Below the pieces are notes generated by a model that was given only the letters and a program-made list of their open reading frames with translations, made no database searches and was not told the origin of the DNA. A stretch of DNA of 64,000 bases from positions 29,066,553 through 29,130,552 of the forward strand of contig CM039129.1 in the NCBI GenBank assembly GCA_022036555.1, written 5' to 3'. Shown here in pieces: positions 1 to 10,756 of this stretch. Position 1 is the first letter of the stretch. Every line of letters starts with the position of its first letter. Made by a program: the position numbers and the translations under genes. The stretch is from Microstegium vimineum. Its lineage: Eukaryota; Streptophyta; Magnoliopsida; Poales; Poaceae.

Positions 1-853
1 AGAATTTCCGCGCGGACAGAAGGGCTCCAGAGGCGGCTGTCGACGTGTCAAGGTGGAGCTCCGTCGACTGTGAACGGCGGCAAGAAGACACTGTCAAGCA
101 AACTCAAAATTGATCATAGGGGAGCGTTAATGGGGGTACGGTACCGTGCTCCGAGAAGTGTTGGGGCTCGCGAACGTCCATGGAGCTCGTAGAGGCGACA
201 ATGGCGTCGGCAGCGAGTTCTTCAGCTCGGGAACGTGCTGCGGCTTGGCTAGGGCTTGGCGTAGGAGCTGATATATGGAAAACCGGGGCGAGGAGGGGGT
301 TCTAGAAGACTTATAGGGGCGTATGAGCTGATTCGAGCAAGAAATCCGTAGAATCTGGGGTTCGGTTGCGAGCGGTGCCGAAATCGGCTCGGGTTCGGCG
401 AGGATAGGGCAGGGGAAGAGGAGACGCTGACGAGCGGGACCGGGTGGTCAGTGGCCCATGGAGAGAGGGAGGGCGGCATCCGCCTTGCTACACAGCTGGG
501 CCGACTGCTGGGCCTTGCGGCTGAACGGCTGAGCAAAGAAGGAAAAGAGGGCCTGCGGGGAAAGAAGCAACAGGCGAAAAAGGGGAAAAGGATAAAGGAG
601 GAAAGATAAATGTTTTTGCAATTTTCCAGAACTGCTTTTCCATAAGATTTTCAAATACAGGTTTGAATTATTTTCAAAACCACTCAGAACAGAAATGAGA
701 ATGCACCAGCATGAATGCTCAAGCATGTATCTATATGTCGGTTTTTTACCAAAACAGTATTTATTTTGCATCTAGATTAAATGCATAAACAAGAATTGCA
801 TAAAGAGACAATTTCATACTATTTTGAAATCATGCAAAATTTGGAGTGTTACA
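1..853 (-). repeat. 5' portion of a Tekay/Del-like LTR, cut by the window edge
   Basis: Read on the minus strand this segment begins TGTAACACTCC, very like the LTR start of element F (TGTAACACCCC at 54,164). As in F's LTR, an AT-rich stretch (about 600-853) is followed by a GC-rich stretch (1-560) with scattered ATGGCG-type pieces. No purine-rich tract abuts position 854, where F has AAGAGGGAAGGG, so this is more likely a solo or truncated LTR than the 3' LTR of a complete element. The other end lies outside the window, so no target duplication can be tested. The open frames here look like chance frames of a GC-rich LTR. Confidence 0.45.
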
Positions 854-1388
854 ACGTCCATCCGGCATGGAGCCTGGTGAACCGAGCCCTCCCGGTCGTT
901 AGGCGTCGGATCATCCTGGTGGCTGGGGTTGAGCCCACATCTCCCGGCGCGCTCCATAATGGATTTCAGCTCGTCGTGGGAGAGCTTCCCGTCGGGAGTG
1001 TTAGGGACCGGGAGGTTGCGGAGCAGCATCGCTGCCACCGCGATGTTCTGGCTCGCCCGCGTGAACTGCGGCATCCCGTGCTCGTCATTGATAATGCGTT
1101 AATGCACAGTTCGGGCGTCCCTACGAGCGCGGGGCTCTTCGGAAGCCATGGCCGTTTCGCGTTTGAGCTTTTCATGCTCAAATGTTACTCGTCGATGGCC
1201 ATCCTCGAGGTTTCGCTCCATGTCGTTGAGTTCCCACAGATAGCGTTGCTGGGCGTCCAAGGATTGCGGGTTGCTCCGTGGCGCGAGCGCAGAGGGCTCT
1301 GCCCCAGCCATGGGTGTATGGACATCGTCTCCGTCCTCCTCCTCGATGAGGGTGGCGTCGATGGCCGCCCCGCGCGGTGGTGAGTCAC
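854..1388 (-). pseudogene. degenerate retrotransposon gag-like N-terminal fragment
   Basis: One minus-strand frame runs from about 1,311 to 854 with one in-frame TAA (near 1,096). It encodes a helical, charged segment (LDAQQRYLWELNDMER) followed by FTRASQNIAVAAMLLRNLP and a P-x-T-P-x-G motif. This Q-R-Y-L plus R-A-S-Q-N-x-A-x-A-A-x-L-L-R pattern is familiar from gag-like proteins of grass LTR retrotransposons. The lineage cannot be settled from the fragment. It is bounded by the LTR end at 853 and an LTR-like start at 1,389, so it is a remnant between two insertions. Confidence 0.5.
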
Positions 1389-2500
1389 TGTTGACGGTAA
1401 TTATGAGCTATTTTATCACAATCAAAATACCATCAACATCCTCATATTTGAAGGAAAACAAGCATAACCTGAACTTATTTTACCCAATAACTAGTTCCAC
1501 ATGTCCCATGACTATTTGAGTGCAGGTAATGACAAATGGGGACTTTTGGGAGCTAGTGGGCCTACTTAGGGGGTCGGCCGACCTCCCTGTGGGGCCACTA
1601 GGCCGCCACAGGCCCCATGATCCATAAGAGACCTCCTAGAGTGAAGATTCACCCTTGGATCTCCTCTGTGCTTCTTCTCAACGGCTCTAGATCAAATCAC
1701 GAGGATACATGGGCCCACAAACTATCTCGGAAAAATACAAAACTATTGCCAAGGTGTCTATGACATGTGGGTGATGCTCCACACGAAAGATAGAGGCCAA
1801 CGACCCCAACTCACGGTCGCCCGACCGCCTAGGTGGGGCCAGAGACCACCCACATGCCTCCTGACTAGTGGGGTCAACTTCTAGAAGAAATGGGCAGGGC
1901 CCACCTGTCAGGGGGGTCGGCTGACCATGGTCAGGTGCCCAAAAGGTGCACCGACCTCCCCACCGACTCCCTATATGCCTCCATGCACCCACTTGATCTC
2001 TCCCGTTGATCTAAGTCGGTTCTAATGACAGTTTGATCCTACAGTGGATGATGGAAGTGACGCAAATCGCTAACGTGGCACTAGGTCTCCCTCTAGCATA
2101 AATAAACCCCCCTAGGCCCTCACTCTCACTCATGCCTCATTGGAGAAACTACTCCTTGGTATCTTAGCGGAGCTCTGTAGTAGTGCTATGCTAGTTGGAA
2201 GAGAGTGAGGAGAGCCTGGAGGAGAGCTGGGCTTGTCTGGCGTCTTCTCCGAGCTGTACCTCATCGGATGCGATCCTCTTGTATGTTCAGCACTTGTAAG
2301 TGATACATCTGAGTTCTTTATAGCATTCAATATTCTAAATCTGGTTTAGCTGTTATACATCTTTCCGCGCTTGTTCATCGTTTTACTTTAAGTAGAGTGC
2401 TTTAGCCTTAAACGTTGCGTTAAAGTAGTAAGAATACTGTAGACGTGATGTCTAGACTAGATCTTACCTTACTCTAAAAAAAGACTAGATCTTACCTTTG
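1389..2500 (+). repeat. probable LTR or LTR fragment of an unassigned retrotransposon
   Basis: It begins TGTTGACGGT immediately after the gag-like remnant. It contains GC-rich blocks with the repeated phrase GGTCGGCCGACC/GGTCGGCTGACC (about 1,571 and 1,916). A TATA-like CATAAATAAACC lies near 2,098, followed by a CT-rich leader, the usual order of U3, promoter and R. I could not find a matching CA end or the expected duplication of GTCAC, so the right boundary is a guess and the copy may be truncated. Confidence 0.35.
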
Positions 2501-2790
2501 TAAACCACTTATCGCGCGGAATGTTTGTGGATTCTAGTAGAAGGTGAAAATGGAGAGAGGAGATATATTATATAATTAATTTAATCAACCGCACATGAAT
2601 AAACAAAGAAAATAACCTAGGTATTCTTCTCTCTCACTCATGGTGAAACCCTAGATCCAAAATGTGGCTCAAATTGAGCAAAAATGAGCTAAATGAGGCA
2701 AAAGGGACATAAACTAACCTTTTTTAACAACCTCCTTCCAAGAAATGAAGATCAAAACCTCTCCCTTGTATTTTGAAAATTCTAGACCTC
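2501..2790. other. AT-rich stretch with no recognisable gene
   Basis: About 290 bases of AT-rich sequence between the LTR-like block and element D. No open frame, tRNA or hairpin-bounded element was recognised. It may be the sequence into which D inserted, or the tail of the preceding repeat. Confidence 0.4.
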
Positions 2791-4049
2791 CGTTGACACT
2801 CCTTAAGTATCAATTCTAAGTGTCAACTAAGCAGAAGAAAGGATATATTTGCAACACACCACCTAGACATAGGGTTTTAACTGACAGAATTCCACGAGTT
2901 TTGGTATTTATCTGTTTCTGTAGGGAGACAACTGCAAAAGAGCAAAAGAGGCCCATAAGTAAGGATTACATAGACACATAACAGTTCCGAACGAAAAAGA
3001 GCAATTTAGAAGACTCCAGGACCAACCCCCTGGAAGGAGGGGCCCACCTGTCAGCAGGGTAGGGCGGGCGCCCTCCCCCGTAGGGCAACCGCCCAGGGTC
3101 AGGAACCAATGAGGCTTCGCCTCGTGGATTAGGGTTCCACCGCCTTTGAGGATCAATCTAACCCCTCCATTAAGGTCGGTTTGATCTGACGTCTGACATT
3201 CATTTGAGGGGGCTATATAAGGAGGACCCCTGCCCCCTGGCTAAAGGCAATCCACTATTCATTTACATATTTTCCAGAGAGGATTCGCCAGAGAGGATCC
3301 CTTATGGATCTATTCTCTAGGGCTTAGCAATCAAGAGAAACTATCCTTAGTTTCTATGTGAGATTAGAGTTTACTCTTCTAGATTGAGAGAGTTAGAGTG
3401 GAGGTGTGGATTGGAGGAAGCCCGGCATGTCAGTGTCTCCTCTTCAGTTTGTATCTTCGGGATCAAGTCTCCTAACCTGAGGCTTGCTCCTAGGATTTCT
3501 TCGGTATTTCAACTTCTAATTATAGTAAGTCATCTGTTTTATTATTCTTTGGTTTGTGAGTTTACTTTATTCTCTTCGCATAGAGAGTAGGGTAATTATC
3601 TCTAGCATAAACGTGGTGTTTGGGCTAAGATATTTATAAATATCCCCTGTCTAGCCGAACCTATGGTAGTAGCTCAGAACGTGACAATCTCGTAGATACC
3701 TTTGGATTCCACAATCCCGTTAGAAGGATCGGTAGGGTTTATAGGCCGCGAGCCAAGCATCCTCTGTGGTGTTTCTTATCTCGACGGCTCTTCCCAATAG
3801 AATAATAACACATATCTTTCCTAGACTAGAACGAGAGTGTTATTGCGGTATTCTCTAATCACTCATATCAAGATCACCTTATTTGTATCCTGTAGGTTAA
3901 TAGCAATAGATTTGGTTAGTCAGATGCACCCTTTCTCCCTGTGGAAAAACAAATTACGATACTCTGGATAATCTCCATGCTCACCGGTATCCATGCGCTT
4001 GCGGATTACTTCCCAGTGATTCTTCTATTTGCGTTAACAAATATCAACA
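2791..4049 (+). repeat. 5' LTR of Athila element D
   Basis: Homologous along its length to 10,757-11,969 and 46,629-47,820. It starts CGTTGACACT where the other copies have TGTTGACACC, and ends ATATCAACA eight bases before the PBS. Its length of 1,259 bp compares with 1,213 and 1,192 in the others. A GC-rich module (GGGCGGGCGCCC, about 3,060) precedes a TATA box. Confidence 0.88.
3214..3220 (+). promoter_or_regulatory. TATA box of the D 5' LTR promoter
   Basis: TATATAA within GGGGGCTATATAAGGAGGACC, about 150 bases downstream of the GC-rich GGGCGGGCGCCC module. The same arrangement occurs in both C LTRs (11,181 and 47,032). Transcription would be expected to start about 30 bases downstream, defining the U3/R boundary. 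Confidence 0.7.
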
Positions 4050-4057
4050 AGCATTTC

Positions 4058-4075
4058 TGGCGCCGTTGCCGGGGA
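4058..4075 (+). other. primer binding site, tRNA-Asp type (element D)
   Basis: TGGCGCCGTTGCCGGGGA begins eight bases after the LTR end. This is the PBS typical of plant Athila elements, which prime from tRNA-Asp. It supports the lineage call and fixes the LTR/internal boundary. C has a mutated version (11,978) and the second C unit a near-intact one (47,829). Confidence 0.85.
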
Positions 4076-4182
4076 GAAAGACGGTTTGCTGAGATAACCT
4101 CGAATCTTGCTATTATCTTGTACCTATACTTTTATATTTTCTTATTTTTTGAATTTCTTTATTTCTTACCTTTTCTATCCTT

Positions 4183-5043
4183 ATGGAAAATCTAAATTCC
4201 ACACCTATCTATCAGTTTTCTACACCCACGGAGACCAACCTATTACCATGGGAGTCATCACAACCTATCCAAAGTCCCCAGTTTAGGTTGAGTCCGCAGT
4301 TGATTGCAATGATTCAAAGCCTATCCTTTTCAGGAAAGGAAGACGAAAATTCTTACCTTCATATTAGAGACTTTCAGCAAACATGTGACTGTCTTCGCAT
4401 AGAAGGCATATCTGATAAGACTTTATGTTGGAAGCTTTTTCCTTTTCCTTTAAAAGGAAGAGCTAAACAATGGTGTAATCAGAAGGTAAGCCAACAATAA
4501 GGAGATTGGGGAGTTTTGCGCTCCAACTTTTATTTAGATTTTTATCCCATCACCCAAATCATCGACCTTAGAGTCAAGGTTCTGACCTTCAAACAAGAAG
4601 AGAACGAATCTTTGACTTACTCCAGGAAGCGTTTTCTTGAGCTTTTAGAATCTGGACCACACCTTAGCATCGAAGACCCTATTCTTCTTCAACATTTTTA
4701 TAACGGTCTTTGTAGAAAGGATAGAGAGTTGCTAAACACCACATCTGGAGGTTCTTTCTTTCATGTACCATCCATAGAAGAAAAATTAACCTTAGATAGA
4801 ATCCTAGATGTCGAGTTGGATAATACCCTCCATGAAGAAACTAACAAAGATGAAGAGAATACCTTGCCAGATCCATCATCCACTTCAGCTATCCCAAGTT
4901 CTGAGCCTAAAAAGGAAGAAATTCCACCACCTGATTTCATGCTAGATATAGATCCTAATCTTTTTACTGATTTCGGAAATATTTCAAACTACCTTTCTAT
5001 TTCAAAACCTCGAAATCATCACCTTATACCAAATGCCAAGTAG
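4183..5043 (+). pseudogene. gag of element D (Athila), interrupted
   Basis: Capsid-like protein starting at the ATG at 4,183 (MENLNSTPIY). A TAA at 4,498-4,500 interrupts the frame after Q-Q, and the same frame continues at once (G-D-W-G-V-L-R-S-N-F). The identical stop occurs in both other Athila copies (12,394 and 48,267). The capsid part shows F-x-G-K-E-D-E-N, C-x-R-I-E-G-I-S-D-K-T-L and W-K-L-F-P-F, followed by the R-x-x-V-L-x-F-K-Q-x-x-x-E-S-L core of plant gypsy gag. At about 5,035 a short deletion relative to C (12,930-12,945) shifts the frame into pol. No CCHC knuckle was seen. Confidence 0.8.
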
Positions 5044-6837
5044 ACGCATTTTGAGAGAGCTTGTATCAATCATAAGCAGCGAATGGTTAGAAGAATCAGA
5101 GCTTTCCTCTTATGTGATCCATCTGGATTCACCTTCTATTCCAATACGCTGTGCTTTCAATTCAGATCAATTTGATGCTCTCTATAATCCTGTTGTGGGG
5201 GTCAATATCATGTCTAAATCACTTGCACATGAATTATTGGTCCAAGTGACTTTAACCCCAACTACAATGTTCATGAAGAATCTTGACGGACATATAGTCC
5301 CCAGTCTTGGAATTTTACATGTCCTACCCATTATGGTAGAAGGTGCCATGGTTCGTTTCAACTTTTATATCTTTAATACATGGGACCATAAACTTTTGCT
5401 AGGACAACCTTTCAGAAGACTTCTTTATGAAGGAGAAAATGGGAAACTAAATATTTCCTTTAGAAAGAATTTTCAAATCCCAATGACAATCTCTCATTCT
5501 TTGAACAATAAAACTGAATCATATCTTCTACCTAATCCTTTGGAGGAAGTAAAAACTGCTTCTCTTGAGATTTTTAGTGAACCAAATTTGGAAGAAGATG
5601 CTCCTTTCTTCATAGAAGAAGAAGCTAACCCTTCTGAACCTGAACCCTTAGACGAGTTTGCAGAAACGCCTAGACCTCCTATAGAGCTTAAACCTCTACC
5701 ACCCGGTCTTACTTATGCTTTCCTCAATAATGATCCAGAGTCTCCTATAATCATAAGTGATAAACTCACTCAGGAGCAAAGTCTACGCTTGATGGCTGTC
5801 CTAGAAAAACATCGTTCAACCTTTGGTTACTCACTCCAAGATCTCACTGGAATCGGTCCTATAATTTGCACTCATCGCATTCCTACAGATCCTTTTGTTT
5901 CACCTTCTCAAGAGCCACAACATAGACTCAATAACGTGATGAGAGAGGTAGTTAAAAAGGAAGTTTTAAAATTGCTGCATGCAGGGATTATATATCCTGT
6001 ACCGCATAGTGAGTGGGTAAGTCAAGTGCAAGTTGTGCCTAAGAAGGGAGGCATGACTGTTGTCACAAATGAAAAGAATGAGCTGATTCCGCAATGCACC
6101 GTCACGGGATGGCGGATGTGTATAGATTATAGAAAGCTAAACAAAGCTACAAAAAAGGATCACTTTCCTTTACCTTTTATAAATGAGATGTTACAGCGAT
6201 TAGCGAACCACTTGTTCTTCTGTTTCTTAGATGGATATTCAGGGTATCACCAAATCCTGATCCATCCTGATGACCAAAGCAAAACCACTTTTACATGCCC
6301 CTATGGATCTTATGCTTATCGTAGAATGTCTTTTGGGTTGTGTAATTCTCCAGCCTCTTTTCAAAGATGCATGATGTCTATATTTTCTGACATGATTGAA
6401 GATATTATGGAAGTTTTTATGGATGATTTCTCTGTTTATGGAAAAACTTTTGATAGTTGTCTTGGAAATTTAGACATGGTTTTGCAAAGATGTGAAGAAA
6501 AACATTTAGTCCTTAGTTGGGAAAATGTCATTTTATGGTCAAAGAAGGAATAGTGCTAGGACACCTAATATCTGAAAGAGGCATTGAGGTAGACAAAGAT
6601 AAAATTCAAGTAATTGAACAGTTACATCCGCCTGTAAATGTGAAAGGAATAAGAAGTTTTCTTGGTCATGCTGGCTTTTATCGAAGGTTTATAAAAGACT
6701 TTTCATTTATTGCTAGACTACTAACTCTTTTGCTAGCCAAGGATACTCCTTTCATTTTTTATGACGCTTGTTTAAAAGCTTTTGAATTGTTAAAGAAAGC
6801 GCTCATCTCTGCACCAATCATTCAACCCCCTGATTAG
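5033..6837 (+). pseudogene. protease and reverse transcriptase of element D
   Basis: The frame opening at 5,033 holds a protease-like region in which the usual D-S/T-G is replaced by Y-N-P-V-V-G-V-N-I-M, then a flap-like segment and L-L-L-G-Q-P-F. The RT follows with H-R-I-P-T-D, V-V-P-K-K-G-G-M, C-I-D-Y-R-K-L-N-K-A-T, F-L-D-G-Y-S-G-Y-H-Q-I, S-F-G-L-C-N-S-P-A-S-F and the catalytic F-M-D-D. The frame breaks at about 6,520, and the thumb and connection domains continue in another frame (G-H-L-I-S-E-R-G-I-E-V; F-Y-R-R-F-I-K-D-F). It ends at TAG 6,835-6,837, where C reads TGG. RT and protease activity is therefore lost. Confidence 0.85.
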
Positions 6838-8760
6838 TCTTTACCTTTTGAAATTATGTGTGATTCTAGTGATTATGATGTGGGGGCAGTTTTGGGAAAA
6901 ACTAAGGATAAGAAGCATCATGCAATAGCTTATGCTAGTAAAACTTTGACATGACCTCAACTTAATTATGCAACCACTGAAAAAGAGCTCCTGGCTGTTG
7001 TTTTTGCTATAGATAAATTTAGATCTTATTTCGTCGGAGCCAAAGTAATTGTTTATTCTGATCATGCTGTTTTAAAATATCTGCTCACTAAAAAAGATGC
7101 TAAACCTCATTTAATGAGATGGATCATGCCGCTCCAAGAATTTGACTTAGAAATAAAAGATAAAAGGGGAGTAGAAAACCCTGTTGCAGATCATTTGTCT
7201 AGAATGTATTTTAAGAATCCGCATGAACTACCCATTGATGATTCACTCCGGGACGACATGCTCTACGGAGTCAACAGATCCGACCCCTGGTATGCATATA
7301 TTGTTAATTTTATGGTTTTAGGATATGTACCACCAGGAGGAAACAAAAGAAAGCTTATTCAAGAGAGTCGTTCACACATATGGGATGAGCCATACCTCTT
7401 CCGAGTACGCTCTGATGGCTTACTCAGGAGATGTGTGACTATCAAGGAAGGAATGAAGATCATTAAAAGATGTCACTCATCACCATATGGAGGCCATTAT
7501 GGAGCATTCCGCATACATGTAAAAATTTGGCAATGTGAATTCTAGTGGCCAGCAATGTATGAATACACTAGAGAATTTATCCGAAGATGCGGGCCATGTC
7601 AAAGACACGGCAACATAAACTCAAGGGATGCCATGCCACTCACCAACAATCTGCAGATAGAGCTCTTTGATGTCTGGGGAATCGACTATATGGGACCATT
7701 TCCCCCATCAAAGAATTATGAGTATATCTTGGTGACGGTTGATTACGTCTCCAAGTGGGTGGAAGCATCACCTTGCAAACATGCCGACAACATAAATTCA
7801 AAAAGGATATTTGAAGAGATCATATTTCTAAGATTTGGAGTCCCCGGAATAGTGATAAGCGATGGAGGATCACATTTCATCGACAAACATTTTGAAATGT
7901 ATCTAGCAAAGCATGGGATCTGCCACAACGTGGCTACACCTTATCACCCTCAGAAAAGTGGCCAAGCAGAGACTTCAAACAAATAAATCAAGAACATTCT
8001 TCAGAAGATAGTGAATGAAATGGGAACAACATTGAAGGACAAGTTACCTGATGCACTCTGGGCATACTAGACTACATATAAAACTCCAATTGGAATGTCT
8101 CCATATCAACTCATATATGGGAAGACTTGTCACCTACCTATTGAACTATAGTTTAAAGTATACTGGGCCATAAAAAGATGGAACATGGATTTGAATGCCG
8201 CTGGAGAGAAAAGACAAATGCAATTATCAAAGTTAGAGGAGTGGAGAGAAAAAGCATACCACAATTGAAAGATATACAAAGAAAGAGTTAAATGATGGCA
8301 CGACAAGAAGATCCAGAAGAAGGAGTTCACACCCGGAGATAAGGTTTTACTCCCTCCATCCCAAATTGTAAGTCATTCCAAGAATCTTGGAGAGTCAAAG
8401 TTTCTTAAGTTTGACCAAACTTATATAACAATATAATCATATTTTATGATGTCAAATAAGTATCATTAGATTCGTTATCAATTATATTTTTATAGTATAC
8501 CTATTTGATGTTATAAATCTTTATAGTTTTGTCTATAATTCTTGGTCAAACTTGAGATGCTTTGACTCTCCGAGATTCTTGGAATGACATACAATTTGGG
8601 ATGGAGGGAATACTTTTTAATTCCAGGGTAAAGCTCTTCGGACACGGAAAGCTACGAAGCAAATGGGAAGGACCATATAAGGTAATCAATTCATCATCCT
8701 ACGGAGCAATCACACTTCAAAATAATGAAGGTACATAATTCAAGGTAAATGACCAACGTC
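6838..8760 (+). pseudogene. RNase H and integrase of element D, split by a MITE
   Basis: RNase H motifs are Y-A-S-K-T-L-T, L-N-Y-A-T-T-E-K-E-L-L-A-V-V-F-A and Y-S-D-H. Integrase follows with the H-x-x-x-G-G-H-Y-G zinc region (F-I-R-R-C-G-P-C-Q-R-H-G), catalytic Asp in W-G-I-D-Y-M-G-P-F, second Asp in I-S-D-G-G-S-H-F, and Glu in G-Q-A-E-T-S-N. Stops occur near 6,952 (TGA), 7,543 (TAG) and 7,984 (TAA). The C-terminal W-H-D-K-K / F-T-P-G-D-K region is cut by a 261-bp MITE at 8,350 and resumes at about 8,613. The catalytic triad is kept but the product cannot be made. Confidence 0.85.
8350..8610. mobile_element. Stowaway-like MITE (Tc1/mariner superfamily)
   Basis: Terminal inverted repeats of about 70 bp start CTCCCTCCATCCCAAATTGT and end in the complement, with TA duplicated on each side (8,348-8,349 and 8,611-8,612). 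The CTCCCTCC terminus, TA duplication, 261-bp length and absence of coding capacity are characteristic of Stowaway MITEs. The uninterrupted site is seen in C at about 42,622-42,632, confirming the insertion point inside D's integrase. Confidence 0.9.
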
Positions 8761-9121
8761 TCAAAATATTTTTAGAACCTAATGAAGAATCGGAAGAAAT
8801 AGACATAATTAACTTCTATCTTTTAAGTGAATTTAAGGCCCAATCACCTTTAATTTTTGTATCTTGGGACATACATATGTTTTTCGGTACGTAGAACCTT
8901 CTAGAAATGAGTGAGCAGAGGAGGCCTGGCAGAGGGGGCATGGCTAGGGCGTACGCCCTAAGGCCCAAGGCGGCCGCCCCACTCCTGTCACATCTCGCCG
9001 CCGCCTTTTGCACTCCCGAACCTTCTAGTTCCCCTTATCCGATAAACCTTGCATAACACTTATCCAACCATTTTGCTGCGAGATTTGCTCCGTAGATGCT
9101 TCTAGAGGCCTTTTCCACCCC

Positions 9122-9129
9122 TACATAAA
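9122..9129 (+). promoter_or_regulatory. decayed TATA-like box upstream of ORF3 in D
   Basis: TACATAAA, at the position where C has TATATAAA (44,527), 82 bases before the ORF3 ATG. A GC-rich pair resembling the LTR promoter module lies at about 8,949-8,980. It is probably a mutated internal promoter. Confidence 0.4.
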
Positions 9130-9210
9130 GAACCCTTGACATCAGCCATCATCATCATTCAATCATTTCCTTAGCTTTCGCTTAGACTCTTACTAGATCT
9201 CCTTGCTCCC

Positions 9211-9646
9211 ATGGCCAGCAGCAGCAACTCCGATAGGAGGATGGTTCCCTATGGGACTAACCTCAACTAGCTCCCGCAAGAAGATCCAGACTCCAAAGCT
9301 CCAGTCGTAGTCAATGATGCTCGCCCACTCACCACCATTCCTCCAAAGTAGCATAGCTATAGTAAATCCTACTACGCTCAGTCTGTTCTTGTTGCACCAC
9401 TGCAACCGCTCCTGCTCAAGGGACCCAAGGAAGATCCCATCGTCAAGGTGCCTGCTGGGACCAAGGTTCTTCCACCAAGGCCCAAGGAAAGGATCATAGG
9501 AGTGAAGACCAACCGAAGGGGAGAGATCAACAATGCCAAGTACACCATTGAAGAAGAGCGTCCCTACTTCGAAGGGATTCACGCATCCAAAGTCAGATTT
9601 GTACCGCCAAAGGACGCCCTGAAGAACTCTCTCAACTCCTTCGAGT
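9211..9646 (+). pseudogene. ORF3 (env-position protein) of element D, truncated by F
   Basis: The frame from ATG 9,211 (MASSSNSDRRMVPYG) has a TAG after about 19 codons, exactly where C's ORF3 also has TAG, and a second TAG about 30 codons later. The better conserved part reads K-V-L-P-P-R-P-K-E-R-I-I-G-V-K-T, then Y-F-E-G-I-H-A-S-K-V-R-F-V-P. It ends at 9,646, where element F is inserted, so the C-terminal coiled coil seen in C is missing. Its place after pol is that of the env-like ORF of some Athila elements, but I see no signal peptide or membrane span. Function unknown. Confidence 0.65.
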
Positions 9647-10756
9647 TGTGACAGAACCTCTTAAGAACAGGGCCCACTTGCCAGCATTAATGTCCATCCG
9701 ACTTAATCCAAAGCAAATGATCCAAGTCTCAATTAGTCTGTCAGGTGTCACCACTTTGCAGCGGGTCATTCACCTCTTTCCGAACAGGATCTCCTCATTA
9801 CAAACATTGCAGAAGTAATACAATAATTTAATTTACATCAAAGTAGCGTAAATTTGAAGTCATATTACAAACCATAAGTTTTGAAACATAACATAGTGTC
9901 ATACGATATTATTACATCAAGCCATGATAGAGTATAAACAAACAACTGGGGTACTCTTGCCCAAGAGTCAAGAAAAACAACTACTCCTCATCATCCTCCA
10001 CTGAAACAACGGTCATGCAGCACAAAGCTACACAGACCGGATTTGGGACCCTCATCTGCAACAGGGGTTAACAAACCCTGAGTACGGGAGTACTCAACAA
10101 GACTTATCCGACAAAAGAAATTATTTGGTGGACAAAAGGTATGCAAGTCATAGGATTCAAGGGGTGGTCTGCAAGAATCAAGTATTTTGCATAAATGAGC
10201 ATTTATAAAGACAATTGAAATTCATTTAATTCGTTCATAATATTTACTCAAGTACAGACCTAGATTTATGATCGATAACAGGGTAATAAACCATCCAAGA
10301 AAGGAAACCATCAAGTATCCAATTTAAGTTTTATTAACTACGTTGATAAAAACAGGGTTATGTTTCCATATCCGAGGAACACGATGATTCGAACCGGTTT
10401 ATCCCAGCTAGGGCTTCCCAGTCACACGACATATACAACACTAAAGCACGCATATGACTACCTTTCCCTGGATCCTCTCGCCAAAACCGGGGTTCCGCCA
10501 CCCGAGAGCACAGTACACCTCCATCCAGTTAGCTAACTTGGAGGGTACACACTACTCTCGCCATCTCTCCACTCCCAGTGCGGTTTGACCGTTCTTAAGA
10601 CGAGAATAGCCAGAGTCCAGCTTCCCAAAGGTATATGATTAGTACTACCCTCAGACTTTAACAACGGACGGTTCCTAATGACACAGGCGGAAAGAACCCA
10701 CTCACCAGTCACAACTGATGGCTCTCAAACACCGTGTCCGCCCCGGTCCCGATTAT
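9647..10756 (-). repeat. 3' end of the F 3' LTR (R-U5 side), first piece
   Basis: Nearly identical to 61,024-62,150, which lies next to the PBS. On the minus strand the LTR ends ...TTCTGTCACA here and ...TTCTATCACA there. It breaks at 10,756, where complex C is inserted after ATTAT, and resumes after the second ATTAT at 49,220. Several differences, including a short indel near 10,650, separate the two LTRs. Confidence 0.85.

Larger units (their letters stand above)
2791..9646 (+). mobile_element. element D: Athila-lineage Ty3/gypsy retrotransposon, left part
   Basis: Order: 5' LTR (2,791-4,049), tRNA-Asp-type PBS (4,058), gag, protease, RT, RNase H, integrase, internal promoter-like region and ORF3. 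It stops abruptly inside ORF3 at 9,646, where the minus-strand Tekay element F begins. Comparison with relative C (ORF3 44,616-45,254) shows that D's ORF3 end, 3' UTR, PPT and 3' LTR are missing here; they should lie beyond F, outside the window, or be deleted. All coding regions carry stops or frameshifts. D is the oldest layer of this nest because everything to 62 kb interrupts it. Confidence 0.85.

Noticed and set aside
781..1383. Plus-strand open frame of 200 codons
   Set aside because: It is the complement of a gag-like minus-strand frame and shows no domain of its own.
1389..2500. Solo LTR with target duplication GTCAC
   Set aside because: No second GTCAC next to a CA end was found, so only an LTR-like block is reported.
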